In this document: positions 36,295 to 44,142 of the stretch, piece after piece
Position numbering within the stretch: position 1 is the first letter of the stretch
Layout: each line of letters opens with the position of its first letter
Source: an uncultured Collinsella sp.
GTDB lineage: Bacteria > Actinomycetota > Coriobacteriia > Coriobacteriales > Coriobacteriaceae
NCBI GenBank assembly: GCA_902475245.1
Contig: CABRYP010000003.1
Location: forward strand, 1 to 64,000
DNA: 64,000 nt
Reading direction: 5' to 3'
Program-made: the position numbers and the translations under genes
The notes under the pieces: generated by a model
Databases searched by the model: none
Seen by the model: the letters and a program-made list of their open reading frames with translations, nothing else
Told to the model about the DNA's origin: nothing

Positions 36295-36342
36295 AGCGCG
36301 GCATTGCGACGCTTCCTGCCGGACACGGTAAAACGATGCGAA

Positions 36343-36371
36343 AGGCGGTCCTTCGGGGCCGTCTTTTTTGT
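36343..36371 (+). terminator. Terminator after the BI-1 gene
   Basis: GGCGGTCC pairs with GGGGCCGTC (one wobble) and is followed by six T. Confidence 0.85.
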
Positions 36372-36435
36372 GCGCGGCGGGGTATGATGGATGGGAAAAA
36401 GCCGATAGCGGCAGCGACAGGAAAGGTGGCCACGA

Positions 36436-37578
36436 ATGGCAGATGTCGACAACAGGAACCGTAACCGCAGGTCTAACCGAGCGGGTCAGCCCAATCCCAA
36501 GCGCGAGGCGCGTGCCAAGGCCGCCGAGCGCCATGTGGTGGCTGTGTCCGAGGCCTGCGCCAAGGACATCGAGCGTTCGATTGCCGGCGTGCGCGAGTTC
36601 GATGGTATGCCTGCCGGATTTGTCGCGGCGATGAAGGCCAAGGCCCAAGCGGCCGACGCTGCCGAGGAACAGGTTGCTGAGGAGTCTGAGGCCGCCGAGG
36701 AGCCCGAGGTCGAGGCCGCCGAGGTTGCATCCGCCGAGACCGAGGTTGCGGCCGAGCTTGCACCCGCCGAGGAGGCCACGGAGGCCGAGTCCGCGCCTGC
36801 CGCCGAAAAGCCCGCTCCGGTCCTGCCCGAGGTCACCGTGCTCGACGCCTCTGCCACGCAGGCCATTCTGGATAACGGCCGAGGCTACGCGCAGTTCTGT
36901 GACATGGCCGTGCTTGCCTTTGCCTCGTTCACCAACCCGGGCGGTGGCTACATCCAGGGCTATCTGGGCCAGGAGGCCACGCTCTGTGCCGATTCGTACC
37001 TGTACAACGTGCTCGATAAGCAGCGCAAATGGTACGGCGAGAACCGTCGTCGCAACATCAACTGCGAGCTTTACCGCAACCGTGCGCTGGTGGTGCCTGC
37101 GGTGCGCTTCGACCGCAATCACGTACATGCATATGCTGACGTGATCGTTGCCGCCGCGCCCAACGCCAAGCGCGCTCGCCAGGAGTATCGCGTGGGTGAC
37201 GATGCCTTGCTGGATGCCCTGCGCGATCGCATCCGCTTTGTGCTTGCCATCTGCGATGAGCTGGGTCGCGAGAAGCTCGTGCTGGGCGCTTGGGGCTGCG
37301 ACAACAACGGCTTTGACGCCGAGGCCGTGGCTGAGCTCTTCCGCAAGGAGCTTGCGTCGGGCGACTTCAAGGTCAAGCAGGTGTTTTTTGCCGTGCCCTC
37401 TACGCGCTGGGATGAGGACTTCGCCAAGTTTGAGCACGTGTTGGCAAGCTTCCCCGAGTGTAACGAGGAGTCCTATGCTCAGGTGGCCGCCCGCGCCGCG
37501 GCCGCCCGTGCCGCCGAGCAGGCTCAGGCCGCTGCTGAGGACGATGAGGATGACGACGACTGGCGCAAATACCTGTAA
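36436..37578 (+). CDS. TIGR02452-type PARG-like macrodomain protein with QEA in place of QEE
   Basis: This 380-residue protein matches the microbial poly(ADP-ribose) glycohydrolase-like family. The signature region is F-x-N-P-G-G-G at 167-171, followed by seven residues and Q179-E180-A181. Active bacterial PARGs read GGG-x6-8-QEE, and the second Glu is catalytic; here it is Ala. The C-terminal fold motif LVLGAWGCDNNGFDAEAVAELF is intact. An acidic Ala/Glu/Pro-rich insert (about 70-135) separates the N-terminal helices from the macrodomain, and the tail ends in an Asp run. It may be an ADP-ribose reader, not an eraser. Confidence 0.8.
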   Translation: MADVDNRNRNRRSNRAGQPNPKREARAKAAERHVVAVSEACAKDIERSIAGVREFDGMPAGFVAAMKAKAQAADAAEEQVAEESEAAEEPEVEAAEVASAETEVAAELAPAEEATEAESAPAAEKPAPVLPEVTVLDASATQAILDNGRGYAQFCDMAVLAFASFTNPGGGYIQGYLGQEATLCADSYLYNVLDKQRKWYGENRRRNINCELYRNRALVVPAVRFDRNHVHAYADVIVAAAPNAKRARQEYRVGDDALLDALRDRIRFVLAICDELGREKLVLGAWGCDNNGFDAEAVAELFRKELASGDFKVKQVFFAVPSTRWDEDFAKFEHVLASFPECNEESYAQVAARAAAARAAEQAQAAAEDDEDDDDWRKYL

Positions 37579-37602
37579 TCGGTATGTGCTGACAGATAGG
37601 TC

Positions 37603-37638
37603 GATCCGGCAGGAGAGACTGCTCCCGCCGGCTTTTTA
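37603..37638 (+). terminator. Terminator after the PARG-like gene
   Basis: CCGGC(A)GGAG pairs with CTCC(C)GCCGG and is followed by TTTTT. Confidence 0.8.
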
Positions 37639-37656
37639 CTAGAGGAAGGGCTTACG

Positions 37657-38316
37657 ATGAAAAACGTTCTGTGCTTTGGCGACAGCAATACCTATGGCTA
37701 TGATCCGGCGGGCATGCGCGACGGCACCGCGGTGCGCTATGCGCACGATGTGCGCTGGTGCGGCGTGGCCCAGCGCGACCTGGGCGAGGGCTGGCACGTG
37801 ATTGAGGAAGGCCTAAACGGCCGCACGACGGTGCGCGACGACATGTGCCATCTGGACACCAATCTCAACGGTATTCGCGCGTTGCCGATGCTGCTCGAGG
37901 CCCATAAGCCGCTGGATGCGATCGTGATTATGCTGGGCACCAACGACTGTAAGACGGTCTTTAACGTGACAGCTTCCGATATCGCCCGTGGCGCCATGGC
38001 GCTGATTCGCACTGTCCGCGCGTTTCCGTGGACCGACGCTGCGCCTTGTCCGCGCATTCTGCTGATGGCTCCTATCAAGATCAAGCCGCAGATCGCCGAT
38101 GTGTATATGACCGACTTTGACGAGCACTCCGTCGAGGCCTCGGAGCATTTTGCCGAATACTATGCGTATGTTGCCGAACAGTTTGGCTGCGACTTTTTGA
38201 ATGCCGCCGATTTTGCCGAGCCGGGCGATATCGATTATCTGCACATGATGCCGGTAAGCCACGAGAGCCTCGGCCATGCCGTGGCAGCCAAGCTCAAAGA
38301 GATGCTCGGAGAGTAG
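37657..38316 (+). CDS. SGNH/GDSL hydrolase family protein
   Basis: This 219-residue serine hydrolase has block I GDSNTYG (nucleophile Ser10), the oxyanion Gly in EEGLNGRTT, block III GTND near 94 and a C-terminal VSHESLGH with the catalytic His. No signal peptide is seen, so it is cytosolic. Relatives are arylesterases and acyl hydrolases. The substrate cannot be named. Ribosome site AGAGGAAGG. Confidence 0.88.
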   Translation: MKNVLCFGDSNTYGYDPAGMRDGTAVRYAHDVRWCGVAQRDLGEGWHVIEEGLNGRTTVRDDMCHLDTNLNGIRALPMLLEAHKPLDAIVIMLGTNDCKTVFNVTASDIARGAMALIRTVRAFPWTDAAPCPRILLMAPIKIKPQIADVYMTDFDEHSVEASEHFAEYYAYVAEQFGCDFLNAADFAEPGDIDYLHMMPVSHESLGHAVAAKLKEMLGE

Positions 38317-38342
38317 TACGGCCCAAAGCAGTACAAAAGTTC

Positions 38343-38552
38343 CCCTTGCGGTGGCTTGTTTCGTTGGTTTGTCTTGATCTGTAACAGCTGTAAGGCCGAA
38401 AACGGGCTAGATGTTACAGATTGAGATTATTTAGGTCGATATCGGTCGTTTGTCTCGATCTGTAACATCTAGGGTCGATTTTGCCGAGTTACTGTTACAG
38501 ATCGAGATGTTTGTGGGAACCGCCACAAAGGTGCCTGTCCCCTTTGCGGTGG
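38343..38552. repeat. Intergenic repeat with four ATCTGTAACA words
   Basis: ATCTGTAACA occurs at 38377 and 38458, and its inverse TGTTACAGAT at 38412 and 38493, forming two tandem hairpin units of about 60 bases at an 81-base period. CCCCTTGCGGTGG (38343) and CCCCTTTGCGGTGG (38539) flank them as near-identical direct repeats. The second belongs to a CCGCCACAAAGG hairpin. Confidence 0.65.
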
Positions 38553-38568
38553 TTTTGGGCTGCGAATC

Positions 38569-39399
38569 TTAATACTGCCACATGTGGTTGACGGGGCCGG
38601 AGCCTTTGCCCATGTCAAAGCCAGCGGCGAGAGCACCCGTTAGGTAGGCCTTGCCGGCGTTGACGGCATCGGCAAGATCCATGCCCTGGGCCAGCGCGCA
38701 GGCGATGGCGGACGAAAGCGTACAGCCAGTACCGTGCGTGTTGCCGGTCTCGATGCGCTTGTGGCGGAACCACGTGGTGAGCGGATCGCCCAGATGGTTG
38801 CCCTCGTCATCGAGCGGCGCGGGCTCTGCTAGCACATCGTTGGCCTCGTTGACAAAATGCCCGCCCTTAACGAGAGACGCGCAGCCAAAGCGACGGGTGA
38901 GAAGCATGGCGGCATTTTGCTGCGTGCGCTCGGAATCGACCTCATAATCGAGCAGCGCCATGGCCTCGGGAATGTTGGGCGTGATAACGGTCGCCAGCGG
39001 GAACAGGCGGCGGGTGAGTGCCTCAGCGGCATCCTCGGCAATGAGGCGAGCACCCGAGGTGGCGACCATGACGGGGTCGACGACGATATTTTGTGCGTCC
39101 CAGGCGCTCAAGCGGTCGGCGATAACCTCGATAATCTCGGCAGAGGAGACCATGCCGATCTTGACGGCGCTGGGTCGTATATCGTCAAAAACGGCATCGA
39201 TCTGCGCTGCGACAATATCCGGGGAGATGTTCTGCACGGCGGTAACGCCCAGTGTGTTTTGCGCTGTGATGGCTGTGATGGCCGTCTCGGCATACAGGCG
39301 GTGCGCCGTGATGGTCTTGATGTCGGCCTGAATGCCGGCGCCACCGCTGGAATCGGATCCTGCGATGGATAGAACGGCGGGTACCTTACTGCGATCCAT
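38569..39399 (-). CDS. thiD: Hydroxymethylpyrimidine/phosphomethylpyrimidine kinase
   Basis: This 276-residue ribokinase-fold enzyme phosphorylates HMP and HMP-P for thiamine synthesis. SIAGSDSSGGAGIQADIKT is the substrate loop, TPNIPEAMALL the central motif and NTHGTGCTLSSAIA the ATP/anion-hole region with the catalytic Asp/Gly-rich loop. It lies downstream of thiC on the same strand. GAGCGAACATG gives a usable ribosome site (AAGGGAG). Confidence 0.94.
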   Translation of the reverse strand: MDRSKVPAVLSIAGSDSSGGAGIQADIKTITAHRLYAETAITAITAQNTLGVTAVQNISPDIVAAQIDAVFDDIRPSAVKIGMVSSAEIIEVIADRLSAWDAQNIVVDPVMVATSGARLIAEDAAEALTRRLFPLATVITPNIPEAMALLDYEVDSERTQQNAAMLLTRRFGCASLVKGGHFVNEANDVLAEPAPLDDEGNHLGDPLTTWFRHKRIETGNTHGTGCTLSSAIACALAQGMDLADAVNAGKAYLTGALAAGFDMGKGSGPVNHMWQY

Positions 39400-39457
39400 G
39401 TTCGCTCCCTTGTTCGGTCGGATTCAAATGGGTCTTTAAGTCTGCATTATAAAGTTG

Positions 39458-39488
39458 CCCGGGCCGGCTGTATTCCGAACCCGGGCGG
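39458..39488 (-). terminator. Hairpin between thiC and thiD
   Basis: GCCCGGG pairs with CCCGGGC around 16 bases. It lacks a T run on the minus strand, so read-through into thiD is likely. Confidence 0.45.
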
Positions 39489-39577
39489 GCGATGCAATCT
39501 TTACGCAAATGTAAGCAAATGTTCACATGTCAACAATTGATGAGCACCTTGTGACCGATTGTGGCTCCGGAGACGCG

Positions 39578-40912
39578 TTAATCCTCCATGCCGAGGTCGA
39601 TCGTCGTGCCTTCGAACACCTTGTTAACGGTACGGACGGCGCACATCTTGCCACACATGGTGCAAGTGCCCTCGGTGGCGGCGGGGGATTCCTCGTAGCG
39701 CTTCTTGCCCGTAACCGGGTCGAGCGCGCACTTCCACATGGCGTCCCAGTCGAGCTTACGGCGCGCCTGGCCCATCTTGTCGTCCATGTCGCGGGCGTGG
39801 GGTACCTTCTTGGCGATGTCGGCGGCGTGTGCGGCGATCTTGGTGGCCATGAGGCCATCGAGCACGTCCTGGGCGTTGGGCAGGCACAGGTGCTCGGCCG
39901 GCGTCACGTAGCATAGGAAGTCGGCACCGGAGCTGGCGGAGATGGCGCCGCCGATGGCAGCGGTGATGTGGTCGTAACCCACGCCGATATCGGTCACCAG
40001 CGGCCCGAGCACATAGAACGGGGCGTTGTGGCACAGGCGCTTCTGCAGTTTCATGTTGGCGGCGATCTCGTCGAGCGCCATGTGACCCGGGCCCTCGACC
40101 ATGACCTGGACGCCGGCGGCCCAAGCACGCTTGCACAGCTTGCCCAGCTCGATCATCTCGGCGGTCTCGGTGGCGTCGTTGGAGTCGTAGAGGCAGCCCG
40201 GGCGGCAGGAGTCGCCGAGCGAGATCGTCACGTCGTACTCGTGGCAGATTTCGAGCAGCTCGTCAAAGTACTCGTAGAAGGGGTTTTCGTTGCCGGTGAC
40301 CTCCATCCAGCCAAACAGCAGCGAACCGCCGCGGCTGACGATGTTCATGAGACGGCCGGTCTCCTTAAAGGTCTTGGTGACCGACTTGTTGATGCCGCAG
40401 TGGATGGTCATAAAGTCCACGCCGTCTTCGGCGTGCGCGCGCACGACCTCGAACAGGTCGTCTTTGGTAAGCTTGACCAGCGGTTTTTCCATGTAGCCGA
40501 TGGCGTCGTACATGGGGACGGTGCCCACCATGAGCGGCGTCTCGTCGATGAGCTGCTGGCGGAACTGGCGCGTCTTGCCCGAGTTGGAGAGGTCCATGAT
40601 GGCGTCGGCGCCAAAGTCCTCGGCGATCTTGACCTTCTTCCATTCCTCGGCGGCATCGGCCTTGTCGCCCGAGATGCCCAGGTTGACGTTGACCTTGGTG
40701 GACAGGCCCTCGCCGACACCAAAGGCGCGCATGCCCTTTTTGATATGCACGATGTTGGCGGGAATGGCGATGCGGCCGTCGGCCACGCGCTCGCGGATGT
40801 ACTCGGGGTCGCGATGCTCGCGCTCGGCGACATCCTTCATCTGCGGTGTGATCTGCCCGGCGCGGGCGAAGTCGATTTGCGTGACGAGCGTGGGCTCGGT
40901 TTGTGTGCTCAT
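39578..40912 (-). CDS. thiC: Phosphomethylpyrimidine synthase
   Basis: This 444-residue radical-SAM enzyme converts AIR to HMP-P, the pyrimidine branch of thiamine synthesis. MVEGPGHMALDEI, LGPLVTDIGVGYDHIT and a C-terminal CTMCGKMC cluster that binds the 4Fe-4S are visible. It is the short form lacking the N-terminal extension of proteobacterial ThiC. The second ATG is used because GAAGGGAG precedes it. A TPP riboswitch lies immediately upstream. Confidence 0.95.
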   Translation of the reverse strand: MSTQTEPTLVTQIDFARAGQITPQMKDVAEREHRDPEYIRERVADGRIAIPANIVHIKKGMRAFGVGEGLSTKVNVNLGISGDKADAAEEWKKVKIAEDFGADAIMDLSNSGKTRQFRQQLIDETPLMVGTVPMYDAIGYMEKPLVKLTKDDLFEVVRAHAEDGVDFMTIHCGINKSVTKTFKETGRLMNIVSRGGSLLFGWMEVTGNENPFYEYFDELLEICHEYDVTISLGDSCRPGCLYDSNDATETAEMIELGKLCKRAWAAGVQVMVEGPGHMALDEIAANMKLQKRLCHNAPFYVLGPLVTDIGVGYDHITAAIGGAISASSGADFLCYVTPAEHLCLPNAQDVLDGLMATKIAAHAADIAKKVPHARDMDDKMGQARRKLDWDAMWKCALDPVTGKKRYEESPAATEGTCTMCGKMCAVRTVNKVFEGTTIDLGMED

Positions 40913-40916
40913 TGGC

Positions 40917-41012
40917 ACGGCTCCCTTCGTTGGCATTACCCATATCAGGTTTGCGGGTCAGGGCGGGCGCGCCCAGTCTCAGCCTGCCGTCTTGTCCTGC
41001 AAGCTCCCCGTT
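40917..41012 (-). promoter_or_regulatory. TPP riboswitch (THI element)
   Basis: On the minus strand the leader reads ACGGGGAGC, later GGCTGAGA, then ACCTGATATGGGTAATGCCA and CGAAGGGAGCCGT. These are the conserved P1, pyrimidine-binding and pyrophosphate-binding parts of the THI element. The thiC ribosome site lies in its 3' strand, so ligand binding probably hides it. Confidence 0.93.
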
Positions 41013-41083
41013 TATGTGGTGGGCTCAAGTATAGCTCGAATGGGTACGATTGACGCGATGAGCATGCCCGTGGGGAGGCGAAC

Positions 41084-41605
41084 ATGAAAGACAAGCATCT
41101 GTATCGGGAGACGCAGTGGGACGTGTCGGCCGAGGAGGGCCGTGCGCACCATGGCCTTGTCGCGATTGGTTTTGCGGTGCTTGCCGTGCTGGTGATTGCC
41201 GTTTGTATCTGGACGTTTGGTGGTCGCGGCGGCACTGCCTGGGAGTTTGAGGCCGATGATAGCCTACCGATTATGACGGTGAGGAGTACTGGCGGTAATG
41301 CCAATACGCTCGCCATTCCGGGCGATTATTGGTACCCGCGCGATGAGTTTGTGCAGTTGCAGCTGAGTGGTGGGTCCATTCCAGGCGAAGAAATCGAACG
41401 CGTGACGTTTGACGCGGCGCTCAAAACGCTGACGGTGAAGCTCAAAGATCAAGGAGATGTGCCCACGACCATGGATATCGCCCTGACGGAATGGCGCCTG
41501 GAGCCCCCGTCGGGCGTCAAGGCGTCCGATGTGGAGCATGTCAAGATTACCTATCAGGACGGCTCGACAAGCGAGATTGCCAAGGCAGACGGCTTGGCGG
41601 AATAG
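41084..41605 (+). CDS. Hypothetical membrane-anchored protein
   Basis: This 173-residue protein has a polar N-terminus of about 24 residues, one membrane helix (about 26-46, VAIGFAVLAVLVIAVCIWTF), and an extracytoplasmic domain of about 125 residues rich in beta-type segments. It is unrecognised. The position of the domain after a single helix resembles NusG-II-like or lipoprotein-like secreted domains, but no motif supports a name. Strong GGGGAGG ribosome site. Confidence 0.65.
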   Translation: MKDKHLYRETQWDVSAEEGRAHHGLVAIGFAVLAVLVIAVCIWTFGGRGGTAWEFEADDSLPIMTVRSTGGNANTLAIPGDYWYPRDEFVQLQLSGGSIPGEEIERVTFDAALKTLTVKLKDQGDVPTTMDIALTEWRLEPPSGVKASDVEHVKITYQDGSTSEIAKADGLAE

Positions 41606-41668
41606 CGGGATGTTCACCGAATATCATGAAAGCATGCCGAGGTGGAGTTCGGCGCTGGCGACAGGCAT

Positions 41669-42478
41669 TTAGAATGCCTGCTCGTTGATGAAGACCAGGC
41701 TATCTGGGGACGAGAGCTCGGGGACATAGCGGTAGCCAAGGTTGAACTCGGTAAGACCGGCGGTGTCCTCGACCTTGTTTTCCGCCATCCAGCGGACCAT
41801 CGAACCGCGTGCCTTTTTGCTGGCGGTCGATCGTTGGATGGGCTTATCGTTGCGGACGCCTTCGCCAAAAAAGCAGGTGATAACCGTTGTATCCTGTGCA
41901 GCATGGGGCAGGACAGCTTTGGCGTATTCCACGCTGGCAAGGTTGACGATAGTGGTGTCGGAACCGGCCGGCGCAATTACCTGCGCAAGTCGATTCCCCC
42001 AGAAGGCATAGAGGTCGCGAGCGCCGTCGACGGCGAGCTTCGCCCCCATTTCGAGCCGATAGGGAGACACGCCGTGGAAGGGGCGCACGCATCCGTAGAG
42101 TCCCGAGAGGATCCAGAGATGGTTTTGCAGCCAGTCGAGCTGCGCGGCATCCATCACCTCGGGTGCCATGCTCTGGTATTGAATGCCGTGATAGGACATG
42201 ACGGCGGGGGAGATTCGACGCGCGATATCGGGATCTGCGAGGTCGGTATCGCTCAGGACGGGCATAAATTCGTGAAGCGTATCCAGACACGTTGTGAGCA
42301 GCCTGTCGCTCACGTTCCACAGCGCCTGCAGGCCGCCGCTGCCTTCATTTCGTTCGATATCTAGCAGTGCGTGGTGGAGGCGAGCCGTCTCGTGCGCAAA
42401 AGGTGGAATGCCCAGGACTTCAAAAGCATCTTGGGCCGCGCGCATCTGCTTGGCGGGCGAAATGATGACCTGCAGCAT
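41669..42478 (-). CDS. yaaA: Peroxide stress protein YaaA
   Basis: This 269-residue DUF328/UPF0246 protein begins LQVIISPAKQM. It contains LYGCVRPFHGVSPYRLEMGAKL, DLYAFWGNRLAQVI and the conserved SKKARGSMVRWMAEN near the C-terminus. E. coli YaaA lowers free iron during peroxide stress and binds DNA. The internal ATG is used since GGAGAG precedes it and homology starts there. Confidence 0.9.
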   Translation of the reverse strand: MLQVIISPAKQMRAAQDAFEVLGIPPFAHETARLHHALLDIERNEGSGGLQALWNVSDRLLTTCLDTLHEFMPVLSDTDLADPDIARRISPAVMSYHGIQYQSMAPEVMDAAQLDWLQNHLWILSGLYGCVRPFHGVSPYRLEMGAKLAVDGARDLYAFWGNRLAQVIAPAGSDTTIVNLASVEYAKAVLPHAAQDTTVITCFFGEGVRNDKPIQRSTASKKARGSMVRWMAENKVEDTAGLTEFNLGYRYVPELSSPDSLVFINEQAF

Positions 42479-42497
42479 GGACTCTCCTCTGCCAAAA

Positions 42498-42566
42498 AAG
42501 TTGCGGTGGAATACGGTCTGTTTTGGCCGTTTATGGGCCAGTTTAGTCCGTATTTCACCGCAAGTT
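42498..42566. repeat. GTTGCGGTG palindrome, copy 1
   Basis: AAGTTGCGGTGGAATACGG pairs with CCGTATTTCACCGCAAGTT (17 of 19), enclosing TGGCC/GGCCA. The arm recurs at 63251-63321. Confidence 0.75.
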
Positions 42567-42578
42567 ATAAGGGACTGG

Positions 42579-43976
42579 TTAGGCGCGCTCGAGGAAGGCC
42601 TTGTAGCCGCGATAGGCCTCGTAGATATCGGCCTTGTTAGCGACCTCCCACAGGGCGTGCATGGACAGGACGGCAACGCCGGAGTCGATGACGTTCATGC
42701 CGTACTTGGCCATGATGTAGGCGATGGTGCCGCCGCCGCCCGCGTTGACACGGCCGAGCTCGCAGGTCTGGAAGTCCACGCCGGCCTCGTCCATGATGTC
42801 GCGGACGAGGGCCACGTACTCTGCGTCGGCGTCGTTGGAGCCGCCCTTGCCGCGGCTGCCCGTGTACTTGTTAAAGCACAGGCCACGACCCATAAAGGCT
42901 GCGTTCTTGGTCTCGAACTTGCCGACGTAGCCCGGGTCGAAGCCGGCGGACACGTCAGAGGAGAGCATGCGGCTGTGGGCGAGTGCACGGCGCAGGGCCA
43001 GCGGGCTATCCTCGCCGGCGAGCGTCATGATCTCGGCGACGGTGTTCTCGAAGAAGCGGCTCGTCATGCCGGTGGCACCCACGGAACCGATCTCCTCCTT
43101 GTCGACGATGAGTGTGATGCTCGTGCGCTCCACGTTGGCGACGTTGATCTGGGCGAGCATGGAGGGGTAGGCGCAGACGCGGTCGTCGTGGCCATAGCCC
43201 AGAATCATGGAGCGGTCGAGGCCCATGTCGCGGGCGGGGCCGGCGGGCACGACCTCGATCTCGGCGGAGAGGAAGTCCTCCTCCTCGACGTCGTACTGCT
43301 CCTTGAGGATGTCCAGGAACATCTGCTTGACGGGCTCCTTGGGGGCGTCCTTGTCGTCCTCGTCAAACTTGACGGGACGGCCGCCCACGATCACGTCAAG
43401 GATCTCGGCGTCGACGGCGTCCTTGGCGGGCTTGGACATCTGCTCGCTCGAGAGGTGGATCAGCAGGTCGGAGATGGTAAAGACCGGGTCGTCCGCCTTG
43501 TCGCCGATGTTGATGTCGACGGTGGTGCCGTCCTTTTTGCAGATGACGCCTACAAGTGCAAGCGGGGAGGCCACCCAGTGGTAGCTCTTGACGCCGCCGT
43601 AGTAGTGCGTGTCGAGGTAGGCCATGTCGCCGGCCTCGAAGGCGGGATTCTGCTTAAGGTCCAGGCGCGGCGAGTCCACGTGGGCGCCCAGGATGTTAAA
43701 GCCCTGCTCGAGCGGGGTGGTGCCCAGGTTGACGAGCATAAGGTCCTTGCCGTGGTTGGCGGCGTACACCTTGTCGCCGGCCTTGAGCGCGCGGCCCTCG
43801 GCGATCACGGTCTCCAGATTGACGTAGCCCGCCTCCTCGGCCATCTTGATACCGGTCTTGACGCACAGGCGCTCGGTCTTGTTCTCGCTCAAAAACTGCT
43901 TATAGCCACGGCAAAGCTCCTCGAGCTCCTCGACTTGCTGAGTCGTGTACTTTTTCCATGCGCAGGGACGCTCCAT
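42579..43976 (-). CDS. M18 family aminopeptidase
   Basis: This 465-residue zinc metallopeptidase is of the M18 (aspartyl aminopeptidase/aminopeptidase I) type. Metal and catalytic segments are visible: LGAHVDSPRLDLK (His, Asp), LIVDKEEIGSVGATGM (Glu-Glu) and SAGFDPGY with a C-terminal SMHALWEVA (His). The chosen ATG follows AAAGGAG. It probably trims acidic or neutral N-terminal residues in the cytosol. Confidence 0.9.
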   Translation of the reverse strand: MERPCAWKKYTTQQVEELEELCRGYKQFLSENKTERLCVKTGIKMAEEAGYVNLETVIAEGRALKAGDKVYAANHGKDLMLVNLGTTPLEQGFNILGAHVDSPRLDLKQNPAFEAGDMAYLDTHYYGGVKSYHWVASPLALVGVICKKDGTTVDINIGDKADDPVFTISDLLIHLSSEQMSKPAKDAVDAEILDVIVGGRPVKFDEDDKDAPKEPVKQMFLDILKEQYDVEEEDFLSAEIEVVPAGPARDMGLDRSMILGYGHDDRVCAYPSMLAQINVANVERTSITLIVDKEEIGSVGATGMTSRFFENTVAEIMTLAGEDSPLALRRALAHSRMLSSDVSAGFDPGYVGKFETKNAAFMGRGLCFNKYTGSRGKGGSNDADAEYVALVRDIMDEAGVDFQTCELGRVNAGGGGTIAYIMAKYGMNVIDSGVAVLSMHALWEVANKADIYEAYRGYKAFLERA

Positions 43977-44142
43977 GACGCAGGCTCCTTTCGGATCGAT
44001 CGTGCTGGTTGATGTACCGTGAGCCATCGTATCACGCGCGGGCTCGCGGCGGCAGGGGAGCTTGATGTGCGGTGGTCGCGGGGCGGGGAGCGTGTAAACT
44101 GGTGTGAGCAAACCGTGCCCAGCCCAAAGCGAGGTATTCAAT

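Noticed and set aside
36064..37437. Minus-strand open frame of about 457 codons opposite the BI-1 and PARG-like genes
   Set aside because: Low-complexity antisense of the acidic linker and neighbouring genes; no recognisable domain and no ribosome site.
42294..44012. Long plus-strand open frame of over 500 codons opposite yaaA and the aminopeptidase
   Set aside because: It is antisense to two genes with clear motifs. Its composition (Gly, Val, Leu, Asp, His-rich) is the usual shadow of high-GC coding DNA, and it has no ribosome site or domain.
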